The notes under the pieces: generated by a model | Seen by the model: the letters and a program-made list of their open reading frames with translations, nothing else | Told to the model about the DNA's origin: nothing | The model's database searches: none | Made by a program: the position numbers and the translations under genes | Part shown: positions 1 through 6,869 of the stretch, piece after piece | Layout: each line of letters opens with the position of its first letter | Numbering within the stretch: position 1 is the first letter of the stretch | Assembly: GCA_045536015.1 (NCBI GenBank) | Contig: JAZSMS010000025.1 | Location: 1-9,510, forward strand | Reading direction: 5' to 3' | Source: JAZSMS01 sp045536015 | GTDB taxonomy: Bacteria; Bacillota; Clostridia; Christensenellales; QALW01 | Length of the DNA: 9,510 nt

Positions 1-2
1 CA

Positions 3-740
3 CAGGAAGCTGTAAGGTATCGTTTCCTTCTGGGAATCGGGAGGCAGATTTACTATAGTGATATTCAGGAAAGAACTCTTCGGGAACAAAATAATGGTGA
101 ATCCAAAATTTTCATGCTGATGCTTGATTATATAAAAGGTGAAAACGAGAACTGCGATATCGAGCAATTTGTAGAAAGGTTAATGTATATCTATGAAGTG
201 AATGAAGAAATTTCTATGGAGGTTGCTGATTTCTTCCGAAAGGAAGTGATACAAACATTAAGCAAGATCATGGCTTTACATCATTATAGTAAAGAATCCT
301 GTGCACAAGTGGCGCAGGAATTATTGGCACTGAATACTTTGACAGAATTGCAACAGCATTTGTGTCATTATATCTCAGAATTATGCAAAGGAAAGACCCG
401 GAAAAAATCGAAAGAAGATATTTGGGTAAAAGCGAAAAACTATATAGAAGAAAATTATAGTGATACACAATTATCAGTATCCATGTTGGGAAAAGAGATG
501 GGGATGCAGGCTGCACATTTATCCAAGCTGTTTAAAGAGACTTATGGTGTTTCCATCTTGGATCACATTGCGTCTGTCAGAATCGCACACGCCAAAAGGA
601 TGATCCGGGAAGAAAAATGGTCTGTTCAAAAGGTCGCTGAAAAGACCGGATTTATAGATAGTCATGCGTTTATCCGCATTTTTAAAAAGTTAGAAGGTAT
701 AACACCAAGTGCTTTTGCAAAGCAAAACAAGGGACTGTAA
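3..740 (+). CDS. AraC-family transcriptional regulator, C-terminal part (5' end outside window)
   Basis: The reading frame is open from the first complete codon at base 3, so the gene starts upstream; 245 residues are visible. The last ~100 residues are an AraC/XylS-type DNA-binding domain with two helix-turn-helix units: the first around LGKEMGMQAAHLSKLFKETYG, the second around VAEKTGFIDSHAFIRIFKK followed by the family signature GITPSAF. The preceding ~140 residues (QEAVRYRFLLGIG near the start, then a Glu-rich helical stretch) carry no domain I can name. They resemble the linker of the large YesN-type or membrane-anchored AraC regulators of Firmicutes that control carbohydrate-uptake genes, but no sensor region is visible. 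An ATG at 114 is only internal. The gene converges on pnp and shares a terminator with it. Arg codons are mostly AGG and CGG, unlike the CGC/CGT/AGA of the neighbouring genes, so recent transfer or an assembly join is possible. The family call is secure; the regulated target is unknown. Confidence 0.9.
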   Translation, partial: QEAVRYRFLLGIGRQIYYSDIQERTLREQNNGESKIFMLMLDYIKGENENCDIEQFVERLMYIYEVNEEISMEVADFFRKEVIQTLSKIMALHHYSKESCAQVAQELLALNTLTELQQHLCHYISELCKGKTRKKSKEDIWVKAKNYIEENYSDTQLSVSMLGKEMGMQAAHLSKLFKETYGVSILDHIASVRIAHAKRMIREEKWSVQKVAEKTGFIDSHAFIRIFKKLEGITPSAFAKQNKGL

Positions 741-769
741 AAAAACGGCAGTTTTTACTGCCGTTTTTT
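740..769. terminator. Bidirectional intrinsic terminator between the AraC gene and pnp
   Basis: A perfect 12-bp inverted repeat (741-752 with 757-768, core ACGGCAGT/ACTGCCGT) has a TTTT loop, with an A-run on the left and a T-run on the right, so it can act as a Rho-independent terminator in either direction. It begins at the stop codon of the + strand AraC gene and ends three bases before the stop codon of pnp on the - strand, as expected between convergent genes. Confidence 0.92.
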
Positions 770-771
770 AA

Positions 772-2907
772 TTATTCTTCTGTTTTTTCTTCAGTTTGTT
801 CTTCTTTCTTTTCCTCTTTAGGTAAAAGAGCTTTGCGCGATAAGTTTATTCTGCCCTTATCGTCAATTTCGATAACACGAACCATAATCTTATCACCAAC
901 GTTAGCAACATCAGTTACCTTTTTAACAAACTTGTTATCAAGCTCGCCTATGCGGCAAAGACCTTCTTTACCGGGAAGCAACTCAACAAAAGCACCAAAG
1001 TCCATAATGCGAGTTACTGTTCCGTAATATGTCTCGCCTACTTCGATTTCTTTAACGATATCGTCAATCATCTTCTTAGCAGCATTGCCCGAAGCAGCAT
1101 CAACTGCATAGATAACAACTGTTCCGTCGTCGTCAATATCAATCTTAACGCCTGTTTCGGCAATAATTCCGTTAATTACCTTACCGCCTGTACCAATAAC
1201 CTCACGGATCTTATCAACGTCAATCTTAAAGGTTATTGTCTTGGGTGCATACTGGGAAACTTCTTCGCGCGATGCAGGAAGTGTTTCAAGCATTTTGCCC
1301 ATAATATGCATTCTTGCTTCTTTAGCCTGTGCTAAAGCACGCTCTAAGATAGGCTTGTCTATGCCCTTAATTTTAATATCCATCTGAATAGCGGTAATAC
1401 CCTTTGCGGTACCTGCTACCTTAAAGTCCATATCGCCAAGGAAGTCTTCAAGACCCTGAATATCGGTTAAAACTGCAACCTTGTCCGAGCCTTCACGCGT
1501 ATCCTTAATAAGACCCATTGCGGCACCTGCTACGGGAGCAGAAATCGGAACACCTGCATCCATAAGCGAAAGTGTTGAACCGCAAACCGAAGCCATTGAG
1601 GTTGAACCGTTTGACGAAACGATTTCGGATACAACTCTTATTGCATAGGGGAACTCTTCTGCCGAAGGAATAACGGGCTCAAGCGAACGCTCTGCAAGTG
1701 CACCGTGACCGATTTCACGTCTTCCGGGAGCGCGAAGAGGCTTGGGCTCACCCGTTGCATATCCGGGCATATTGTACTGATGCATATATCTCTTTTCGGT
1801 TTCGCCATCAATACCGTCAAGCTCTTGTGTATCGCTTAAGGGGCCAAGTGTTGTAAGCGTAACAGCCTGCGACTGACCGCGTGTAAAGCAAGCCGAGCCG
1901 TGTGTGCGCGGGAACATACCAACCTCGCACCAAATGTGGCGGATATCCTTTTCGCCGCGTCCGTCAGGACGGATACCTTCGTCAAGTATCTTATTGCGCA
2001 TAACCTCTTTTTTAAGGTAATAAAGCGAATCTGAAATATATCTGCGCGAATCAGGATAAATTTCGGCAAAATGCTCCTGAACCTCTGCCTCTGCCTGCTC
2101 TTCGCGAATTTCACGCTCGTGACGGTCAAAGGTTTCCATAACCCAAACGATTTTATCGTAAGCATATTCGCGTACTGCGGCATCAATATCCTCAGGAACG
2201 TGGTAAAGCTCGATCTGAACCTTTTCCTTGCCAATTTCCTTTTGAACCTCTTCCTGCCATGCAACGATCTTTTTAATTTCTTCGTGTGCAACCATAATAC
2301 CTTCAAGCATTTCTGCCTCGGTAACTTCGTTTGCACCTGCTTCAACCATCATAACGGCATCTTTTGTACCCGAAACCGTAAGGTGAAGTCTTGATTCTTC
2401 TCTTTGTGCCTTGGTGGGATTTAAAATATACTCATCACCGATAAGGCCAACTGTTATAGAACCGGTAGGTCCTGCAAAGGGGATGTCCGAGATAGTAAGC
2501 GCAAATGACGAGCCAATCATAGCAAGCACGTCGGGCATATTATCAAGGTCAACCGAGAGGCAAGTAGCAACTATCTGCACATCGTTAAAAAGTCCCTTGG
2601 GAAAGAGCGGACGGATAGGTCTGTCAATTAAACGCGAGGTTAAAATTGCCTTTTCGCTTGCCTTTCCTTCTCTGCGAATAAAACCACCGGGGATTTTACC
2701 AACCGAATACTGTTTTTCTTCAAACTCTACGCTCAGGGGGAAGAAATCCATTCCATCTCTGGGCTGCTTTGACATTGTTGCCGATACCATAACAACCGTA
2801 TCGCCGCAACGAACTACACACGAACCGTTTGTCTGTCCGCAGTATTTGCCGGTTTCAACAGTTAATTCTCTGCCGGCATATGTCGTTTTGAATTGCTTAA
2901 ATTCCAT
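772..2907 (-). CDS. pnp: Polyribonucleotide nucleotidyltransferase (PNPase)
   Basis: PNPase degrades RNA 3' to 5' by phosphorolysis, releasing nucleoside diphosphates, as a cytoplasmic ring-shaped trimer. The 711-residue protein has the full domain order: RNase PH 1 (about 10-145, with FFPLSVEF and the GGFIRREGKASE segment at 74-86), an all-helical domain (about 150-235), RNase PH 2 (about 320-550), KH (about 558-617, GTGG loop at 572-575) and S1 (about 623-692, MDFGAFVELLPGKEGL). Catalytic elements are intact: GRREIGHG at 395-402, SNGSTSMAS at 432-440, and the metal ligands expected from the E. coli enzyme at D488, D494 and K496 (ED..GDMDFK). In S1 the common HIS after the PGKEGL segment reads RIG (652-654). 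A Glu/Lys-rich tail (about 696-711) closes the protein. The ATG at 2907 has AAAAGGAG nine bases upstream. It follows rpsO, the usual order in Firmicutes, but a terminator lies between them. Identification is certain. Confidence 0.99.
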   Translation of the reverse strand: MEFKQFKTTYAGRELTVETGKYCGQTNGSCVVRCGDTVVMVSATMSKQPRDGMDFFPLSVEFEEKQYSVGKIPGGFIRREGKASEKAILTSRLIDRPIRPLFPKGLFNDVQIVATCLSVDLDNMPDVLAMIGSSFALTISDIPFAGPTGSITVGLIGDEYILNPTKAQREESRLHLTVSGTKDAVMMVEAGANEVTEAEMLEGIMVAHEEIKKIVAWQEEVQKEIGKEKVQIELYHVPEDIDAAVREYAYDKIVWVMETFDRHEREIREEQAEAEVQEHFAEIYPDSRRYISDSLYYLKKEVMRNKILDEGIRPDGRGEKDIRHIWCEVGMFPRTHGSACFTRGQSQAVTLTTLGPLSDTQELDGIDGETEKRYMHQYNMPGYATGEPKPLRAPGRREIGHGALAERSLEPVIPSAEEFPYAIRVVSEIVSSNGSTSMASVCGSTLSLMDAGVPISAPVAGAAMGLIKDTREGSDKVAVLTDIQGLEDFLGDMDFKVAGTAKGITAIQMDIKIKGIDKPILERALAQAKEARMHIMGKMLETLPASREEVSQYAPKTITFKIDVDKIREVIGTGGKVINGIIAETGVKIDIDDDGTVVIYAVDAASGNAAKKMIDDIVKEIEVGETYYGTVTRIMDFGAFVELLPGKEGLCRIGELDNKFVKKVTDVANVGDKIMVRVIEIDDKGRINLSRKALLPKEEKKEEQTEEKTEE

Positions 2908-2916
2908 TTATATATA

Positions 2917-2960
2917 CTCCTTTTAAAATAATAACAATATTAAAATACCCCAAAAGGTAT
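2917..2960 (-). promoter_or_regulatory. pnp 5' leader: ribosome binding site with possible anti-SD pairing and weak promoter-like motif
   Basis: The Shine-Dalgarno AAAAGGAG lies at 2917-2924, nine bases from the pnp ATG. Upstream in the leader, CCTTTT (- strand, 2952-2957) can pair with AAAAGG of the Shine-Dalgarno, extended by ATA/TAU pairing across a two-base bulge. A competing small hairpin ATACC/GGTAT spans 2945-2960. A weak promoter-like pair, TTGTTA then TATTTT 18 bases later, precedes pnp on the - strand. The region is very AT-rich, so both the promoter and the pairing could be chance. Confidence 0.35.
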
Positions 2961-2978
2961 GAAACTAACAAAGTGGAA

Positions 2979-3008
2979 AAAAGCGGATAGCTTTCCCCAT
3001 CCGCTTTT
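2979..3008 (-). terminator. Intrinsic terminator after rpsO
   Basis: A 10-bp inverted repeat AAAAGCGGAT/ATCCGCTTTT (2979-2988 with 2999-3008) has a 10-base loop. It lies just past the rpsO stop codon and, read on the - strand, is followed by a T-run (TTTTTT, then CC). It should end or attenuate rpsO transcription before pnp. Because its arms carry A and T runs it could also stop + strand transcripts. Confidence 0.85.
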
Positions 3009-3013
3009 TATAA

Positions 3014-3277
3014 TTACTTTCTTAAGCCAAGCTTCTTAATGATAGCTCTGTATCTTTCGATATCAGTTTTCTTAAGATATGCCAAAAGACCTCTTCTCTG
3101 ACCAACCATGGTAAGAAGACCTCTGCGGCTGTGATGATCTTTCTTATGCGTAGCAAGATGCTCGTTTAAGTGATTGATACGCTCAGTAAGAAGTGCGATC
3201 TGAACCTCAGGAGAGCCTGTGTCGGTGTCATGAAGCTTATTGGCTGCAATTATCTCAGACTTTAAAACCTTATCCAT
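3014..3277 (-). CDS. rpsO: 30S ribosomal protein S15
   Basis: S15 is a primary binder of the central domain of 16S rRNA and an early step in 30S subunit assembly. The 87-residue product matches the usual 88-89 residue length, with the conserved segments DTGSPEVQIALLTERI, the rRNA-contacting HKKDHHSRRGLL and the C-terminal YLKKTDIERYRAIIKKLGLRK. The frame is open further upstream, but the ATG at 3277 is chosen because an AGGAGG lies ten bases before it and the protein then begins at the family start MDKVLKSEII. It has its own strong promoter and a ~95-nt structured leader upstream and a terminator downstream, so it is probably transcribed as a single gene with some readthrough to pnp. Identification is certain. 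Confidence 0.98.
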   Translation of the reverse strand: MDKVLKSEIIAANKLHDTDTGSPEVQIALLTERINHLNEHLATHKKDHHSRRGLLTMVGQRRGLLAYLKKTDIERYRAIIKKLGLRK

Positions 3278-3285
3278 CAGAATTT

Positions 3286-3348
3286 TTCCTCCTATTTTAT
3301 TTATGCAAAATCGCTTGTATTCACAGTAAGCCGCCGAGGAAGCGTGCA
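3286..3348 (-). promoter_or_regulatory. rpsO leader with alternative pairings, candidate S15 autoregulatory element
   Basis: In the - strand RNA, TGCACGCTT (3348 to 3340) can pair with AAGCG (3316-3312) and TGCA (3307-3304), leaving a four-base bulge and closing a 23-base loop rich in CGGCGGC. Alternatively TTCCTC (3341-3336) is a perfect six-base complement of GAGGAA in the Shine-Dalgarno region (3291-3286). The two pairings share bases 3340-3341, so they exclude each other. S15 is known to repress its own translation through leader RNAs in several bacteria, with different folds. Whether this leader binds S15 is inference. Confidence 0.5.
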
Positions 3349-3378
3349 AACCGAGAACAAAGTTCCACATATACGGGG

Positions 3379-3407
3379 ATTATAACATATATGTAAATTA
3401 TTGTAAA
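3379..3407 (-). promoter_or_regulatory. rpsO promoter, sigma-A type with extended -10
   Basis: On the - strand TTTACA (-35, 3402-3407) and TATAAT (-10, 3379-3384) are separated by exactly 17 bases, and the -10 is preceded by TGT, an extended -10 motif. The expected start is near 3372, giving a leader of about 95 nt. The spacer contains the palindrome ACATATATGT (3385-3394). It lies directly after the scpB stop codon. Confidence 0.88.
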
Positions 3408-3419
3408 CTACTTTTTTTA

Positions 3420-4028
3420 TTATTCGTTTTTTTCGTCAGTTTGCTCTATAATTTCCTGCTCGATAGGAAGCTCTAGCTGTTGTGACTTATCCTCAACAAA
3501 GCCGCCAAGCTCTAAAATTTCTAAATCTTCCTGCATTGGAAGATCGTCAAGCGAAGAAAGTCCAAAATGGCGAAGGAATAAATCAGTTGTGCCAAAGAGC
3601 ATAGGTCTTCCGATAACGTCCTTATGCCCCATCTCTCGAATTAAGCCTTTTTGTTTAAGACTCATAACCGAATAGTCGCACTTTACGCCGCGTATTTGCT
3701 CTATCTCACCGCGCGTTATAGGCTGGCGGTAAGCAATTATTGAAAGCACCTCAAGCGCCGACTGCGAAAGAGTTTTTCTTTGAATTGGGTTTAATAATTC
3801 TTCAACGTACTGGGCATTTTCGGGATTGGTGCAAAGCTGAATTTTTGTACCAAACTCCTTTATCAAAATTCCGCTTTGCGAAGAATACTTTGCGCGCAAT
3901 GCAATGCAGGCCTCGTTTAATTCAAGCTCGGTTGCGCCCGTAACTTTTTTTATATCCTCTTTATCAAGCGGCTCGCCCACTAAAAACGTAAGCGTTTCTA
4001 CAATAGACGCAAGTTTTTCAATATTCAT
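3420..4028 (-). CDS. scpB: Segregation and condensation protein B (ScpB)
   Basis: ScpB is the winged-helix (kite) subunit that dimerises and binds the middle of the kleisin ScpA in the SMC-ScpAB complex, which compacts and segregates chromosomes. The 202-residue protein has a first winged helix (about 1-80, starting MNIEKLASIVETLTFLVGEPLD) and a second (about 85-165) with the family blocks LSQSALEVLSIIAYRQPITRGEIEQIRGV, GRPMLFGTTDLFLRHFGLSSLDDLP. An acidic and Gln/Glu-rich tail follows. The ATG at 4028 lies inside the end of scpA (11-bp overlap), with GGAG nine bases before it, so translation is probably coupled. No hairpin terminator follows; the rpsO promoter begins at once. The smc gene is not in the window. 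Identification is firm. Confidence 0.97.
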   Translation of the reverse strand: MNIEKLASIVETLTFLVGEPLDKEDIKKVTGATELELNEACIALRAKYSSQSGILIKEFGTKIQLCTNPENAQYVEELLNPIQRKTLSQSALEVLSIIAYRQPITRGEIEQIRGVKCDYSVMSLKQKGLIREMGHKDVIGRPMLFGTTDLFLRHFGLSSLDDLPMQEDLEILELGGFVEDKSQQLELPIEQEIIEQTDEKNE

Positions 4029-4779
4029 CTACTTGTTCTCCGTTATCATTTGAATTATTTTCACCTTCAACGTTAAGGCAAACGCGTATATCTCCAAAAG
4101 CTTCTTTTTGTTCTAAGTTTAAAAATCTGTTTTTCCATAATTCAAGCATTGCCGCAAAGGTTGTAACAACCTCGCTTTTGTTTCCGTCGTCTTCAAAAAG
4201 CTCAAAAAACGAAACTTCTTTTTTACTTGCTAAGCGGCGGCGAATGTGCGACATTTTGCCCTTAACGGTATATCTGTCACGAGCAATATCACGGCTTTTT
4301 TGCGGTGCGTTTTTGCTTTCTACGCGTTTAAGAACCTCTTTAAATGCATCCATAAGTGCATCAAGGTGCATATCCTCAAGCTCAATTCGCGCATCTAAAT
4401 GAATTTCTTCAGGCAATTTGTAATATACACCAAGATTTTCTTCTTCCTTGTGCTGAAGCTCCTGCGATGCCTCTTTAAACAGTTTGTATTCTGCCAAGCG
4501 GCGCTTAAATGCTTCTTCGGGGTCTTCTTCACCTTCTTCAAGCGGCGCGGGCTTGGGTAAAAGCGAACGTGATTTAATTTCTAAAAGCTGTGCCGCAACA
4601 ACTAAAAACTCGCTTGCGTTTTCCATATCAAGCTGAGTAATATCGGCAACGTAGGCAAGATATTGCTCAGTTATATCCGATATAAATATATCCTGAATAT
4701 CTATCTGGTCCTTATCAAGCAGGTGTAAAAGCAAGTCAAGCGGGCCTTCAAATTGGTTGAGCTTTAATTGCAGTTCCAT
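4018..4779 (-). CDS. scpA: Segregation and condensation protein A (ScpA, bacterial kleisin)
   Basis: ScpA bridges the two SMC head domains and holds a ScpB dimer in the bacterial condensin. The 253-residue protein shows the N-terminal kleisin signature FEGPLDLLLHLLDKDQIDIQDI at about 9-30. This is followed by the conserved helices ITEQYLAYV and LVVAAQLLEIKSRSLLP, then an acidic central linker. The C-terminal winged helix (about 185-240) includes VSFFELFEDDGNKSEVVTTFAAMLELWK. The tail is Asn/Asp/Glu-rich. The ATG at 4779 has AGAAAGG seven bases upstream, overlapping the stop codon of the M50 protease gene, so the genes are co-transcribed. Length and motifs are typical and identification is firm. 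Confidence 0.97.
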   Translation of the reverse strand: MELQLKLNQFEGPLDLLLHLLDKDQIDIQDIFISDITEQYLAYVADITQLDMENASEFLVVAAQLLEIKSRSLLPKPAPLEEGEEDPEEAFKRRLAEYKLFKEASQELQHKEEENLGVYYKLPEEIHLDARIELEDMHLDALMDAFKEVLKRVESKNAPQKSRDIARDRYTVKGKMSHIRRRLASKKEVSFFELFEDDGNKSEVVTTFAAMLELWKNRFLNLEQKEAFGDIRVCLNVEGENNSNDNGEQVDEY

Positions 4780-4791
4780 TTTTTTACCTTT

Positions 4792-5493
4792 CTAAATAAA
4801 CGCAGAAAAAATCATATCCATCAAATTGAATAAAAGCGTTTGAAATTTATTAACAAGCCCATCAATAATATAAAGACGGTTGCTAATAAGCAAGAAGCCT
4901 ATCAATATATAAGTCTGGTAGCGCTCTACGTTCCAGAAAAAATTCATATTTCTATGGTTTGCAACAAGCGTCTTTACTACGTTATATCCATCAAGCGGCG
5001 GAACCGGCATTAAGTTGAATATTGCAAGCGCACAGTTAAGCATAACAAGATAGTTTAATATTTGATACAAAATTAAATATATGAAATACAAACCATCACT
5101 ACTGTACCAAAGTTCAAACGGAATTACATATCTTATAAAATACAATAAAAATGCCGCAATAAGTGCCAAAAACATATTAGTTATTACGCCTGCAAGCGAA
5201 ACGATAAGCATACTCTTTTTACCGTTTTTAAAGTTGCTTGGGTTAATCGGCACGGGTTTTGCCCAACCAAAGCCAACCAAAAGCATTGCAAGTGTACCCA
5301 AGGGGTCAATATGCCTAAACGGGTTAAGTGACAACCTTCCAAGGCTTTTTGCCATGTGGTCACCCTGCTTATAAGCCGCAAAGCCGTGCGCATATTCGTG
5401 GCACGATAATGAGAATAAAAGCGCAGGAATAGATATTAAAAGCGCCAATAAATCGACATAGATATTTTTAGAATAAAAAAGATCCCAAATCAT
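4792..5493 (-). CDS. M50-family (site-2 protease type) membrane metalloprotease
   Basis: This is a polytopic membrane zinc protease of the short S2P/M50 group (YwhC-like) without a PDZ domain. The zinc-binding HEYAH lies at residues 32-36 in the first hydrophobic segment. The third ligand motif PVPPLDG lies at 163-169 (D168), preceded by NLM. Between them is the family block LGRLSLNPFRHIDPLGT (51-67) and GWAKPVPINP (76-85). At 233 residues, with about five or six hydrophobic segments, it is full length. The ATG at 5493 uses an AGGTGA that overlaps the lysA stop codon; eight bases separate the two genes. Homologues often precede scpA in Clostridia. Its substrate is unknown; intramembrane cleavage of a signalling or cell-envelope protein is a family-level guess. 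Confidence 0.93.
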   Translation of the reverse strand: MIWDLFYSKNIYVDLLALLISIPALLFSLSCHEYAHGFAAYKQGDHMAKSLGRLSLNPFRHIDPLGTLAMLLVGFGWAKPVPINPSNFKNGKKSMLIVSLAGVITNMFLALIAAFLLYFIRYVIPFELWYSSDGLYFIYLILYQILNYLVMLNCALAIFNLMPVPPLDGYNVVKTLVANHRNMNFFWNVERYQTYILIGFLLISNRLYIIDGLVNKFQTLLFNLMDMIFSAFI

Positions 5494-5501
5494 TTTATCA
5501 C

Positions 5502-6815
5502 CTATTTTAAGTATTCAGGAATAACGTCATTCGCCGTTATATATTCGTAAGTTTGCCTTTTAACCGCGAGTGCACTTTTTCCGTTATTGACAAGCACAAG
5601 TGCAGGCACGGCATTTCGGTTATAATTGCTTGCCATAGAATAGTTATAAGCGCCTGTAGTTAAAACTGCCAAGGTATCGCCTTTTTGTAGCTTTGGCATA
5701 GGCGTATTCCAGGTTATCATATCGCCCGATTCGCAACATTTACCCGCAATAGAAACGGGATATAAATGTTCTTCATTTATCTTGTTTGCGCAAACTGCGG
5801 TGTACTCTGCCTGATAAAGTGCAGTACGGATATTTTCAAACATTCCGCCATCAACGTTGCAGTAGGTACGAACGTCTTTAATTTCTTTAATTGAATTAAC
5901 AGTGTAAAGCGTAGTACCTGCCTCGCCGATAATAAATCTTCCCGGCTCAACCGAAACGATAGGAAGCGGAAAATCTGCCTTTTTGCAAAGCTTTTTTAAG
6001 CTTAAAGCGATAAGCGAAACAAATCTCTCAACCGGAATGGGCGTATCCTTTTCGGTATAATAAACGCCGTAGCCGCCGCCACAGTTAAACTCGCTTACGG
6101 TAACACCGGTTTCTTTTTTTATCTCAAGCGCAAACAAAACAAGATGCTCGACAAGTTCTCTAAACGGTTCTTCTTCAAATATTTGTGAACCGATATGGCA
6201 ATGAATTCCGTGAAGAATCATATTTTTGCTTTGTGCAATTATCTTTGCCGCCGCAAGTGCCTGACCGTCGATAATACCAAAGCCAAACTTGCAGTCCATT
6301 TTTGCAGTCTGAACCGCCTCGTGCGCGTGAATATCAATGTTGGGTCTGAGCCTTATAGAAACCTTGATTTTTTTACCAAGCTTTTGGCAAACTTCTTCAA
6401 TAAGCTCAAGCTCTTCAAAACTATCGGCAATAATCATATAAATCTGATTTTCTACCGCCATTACAATCTCTTCTTCACTTTTACTGTTACCGTGAAGTTC
6501 AATCATCTCTGGTTTTATTCCTGCCGAAAGTGCGGTATAAAGCTCACCTGCCGAAACGGTATCAATGCCCAACCCCTCTTGCGCACAAATTTTTAAAATT
6601 GCCTTTGTGTTAAGCGCTTTAGAAGCGTACATTACTCGGTTTTTATCAAAATATTTATTCATCGCCGATTTAATCTCGCGGCAACGCGCGCGCAAAAGAT
6701 TTTCATCAACGACATAAAGCGGCGTAGAGTACTGCTTTGCAAGCTCAACAGTATCACAGCCGCTTATCATTAAGTGTCCTTTTTCATTTATATCCATACT
6801 ATTATGCAATCTCAT
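5502..6815 (-). CDS. lysA: Diaminopimelate decarboxylase
   Basis: LysA is the PLP-dependent enzyme that decarboxylates meso-diaminopimelate to lysine, the last step of lysine synthesis. With the chosen start it has 437 residues: an alanine-racemase-type TIM barrel and a C-terminal beta domain. PLP lysine is K66 in YASKALN. HCHIGSQ is at 205-211, the phosphate-binding CGGGYG at 245-250, EPGR at 290-293, the substrate/catalytic CCESGD at 360-365 (C361) and the GAYNY tyrosine at 390. All key residues are present. The frame extends to a TTG at 6857 and an ATG at 6821. The ATG at 6815 is preferred because GTGAGG lies nine bases before it, too close to the 6821 codon. It heads the lysA-M50-scpA-scpB run and has its own likely promoter overlapping the end of the carboxypeptidase gene. 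Confidence 0.96.
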   Translation of the reverse strand: MRLHNSMDINEKGHLMISGCDTVELAKQYSTPLYVVDENLLRARCREIKSAMNKYFDKNRVMYASKALNTKAILKICAQEGLGIDTVSAGELYTALSAGIKPEMIELHGNSKSEEEIVMAVENQIYMIIADSFEELELIEEVCQKLGKKIKVSIRLRPNIDIHAHEAVQTAKMDCKFGFGIIDGQALAAAKIIAQSKNMILHGIHCHIGSQIFEEEPFRELVEHLVLFALEIKKETGVTVSEFNCGGGYGVYYTEKDTPIPVERFVSLIALSLKKLCKKADFPLPIVSVEPGRFIIGEAGTTLYTVNSIKEIKDVRTYCNVDGGMFENIRTALYQAEYTAVCANKINEEHLYPVSIAGKCCESGDMITWNTPMPKLQKGDTLAVLTTGAYNYSMASNYNRNAVPALVLVNNGKSALAVKRQTYEYITANDVIPEYLK

Positions 6816-6837
6816 AGTCATATACCTCACTTGATAT

Positions 6838-6866
6838 ATGATACCACAACTTGACAAAATAGTAAA
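6838..6866 (-). promoter_or_regulatory. Probable lysA promoter (extended -10)
   Basis: On the - strand TTTACT (6861-6866) and TATCAT (6838-6843) are 17 bases apart, and the -10 is preceded by TGG, an extended -10. It lies in the 54-bp gap between the carboxypeptidase stop codon and lysA. No terminator is visible in that gap, so lysA could also be reached by readthrough. No lysine riboswitch or T-box fits in this short leader. Confidence 0.65.
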
Positions 6867-6869
6867 GTT

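Noticed and set aside
3278..3370. N-terminal extension of S15 in the same open frame
   Set aside because: The AGGAGG placed ten bases before the internal ATG, the promoter position and the normal S15 length show that this stretch is the leader.
6816..6857. Longer lysA starting at the TTG at 6857 or the ATG at 6821
   Set aside because: The TTG lies upstream of the likely transcription start and no ribosome binding site fits it. The 6821 ATG is only three bases from GTGAGG.
6816..6869. Search for a lysine riboswitch or T-box before lysA
   Set aside because: The gap is only 54 bp, mostly occupied by the promoter, with no room or motifs for either element.
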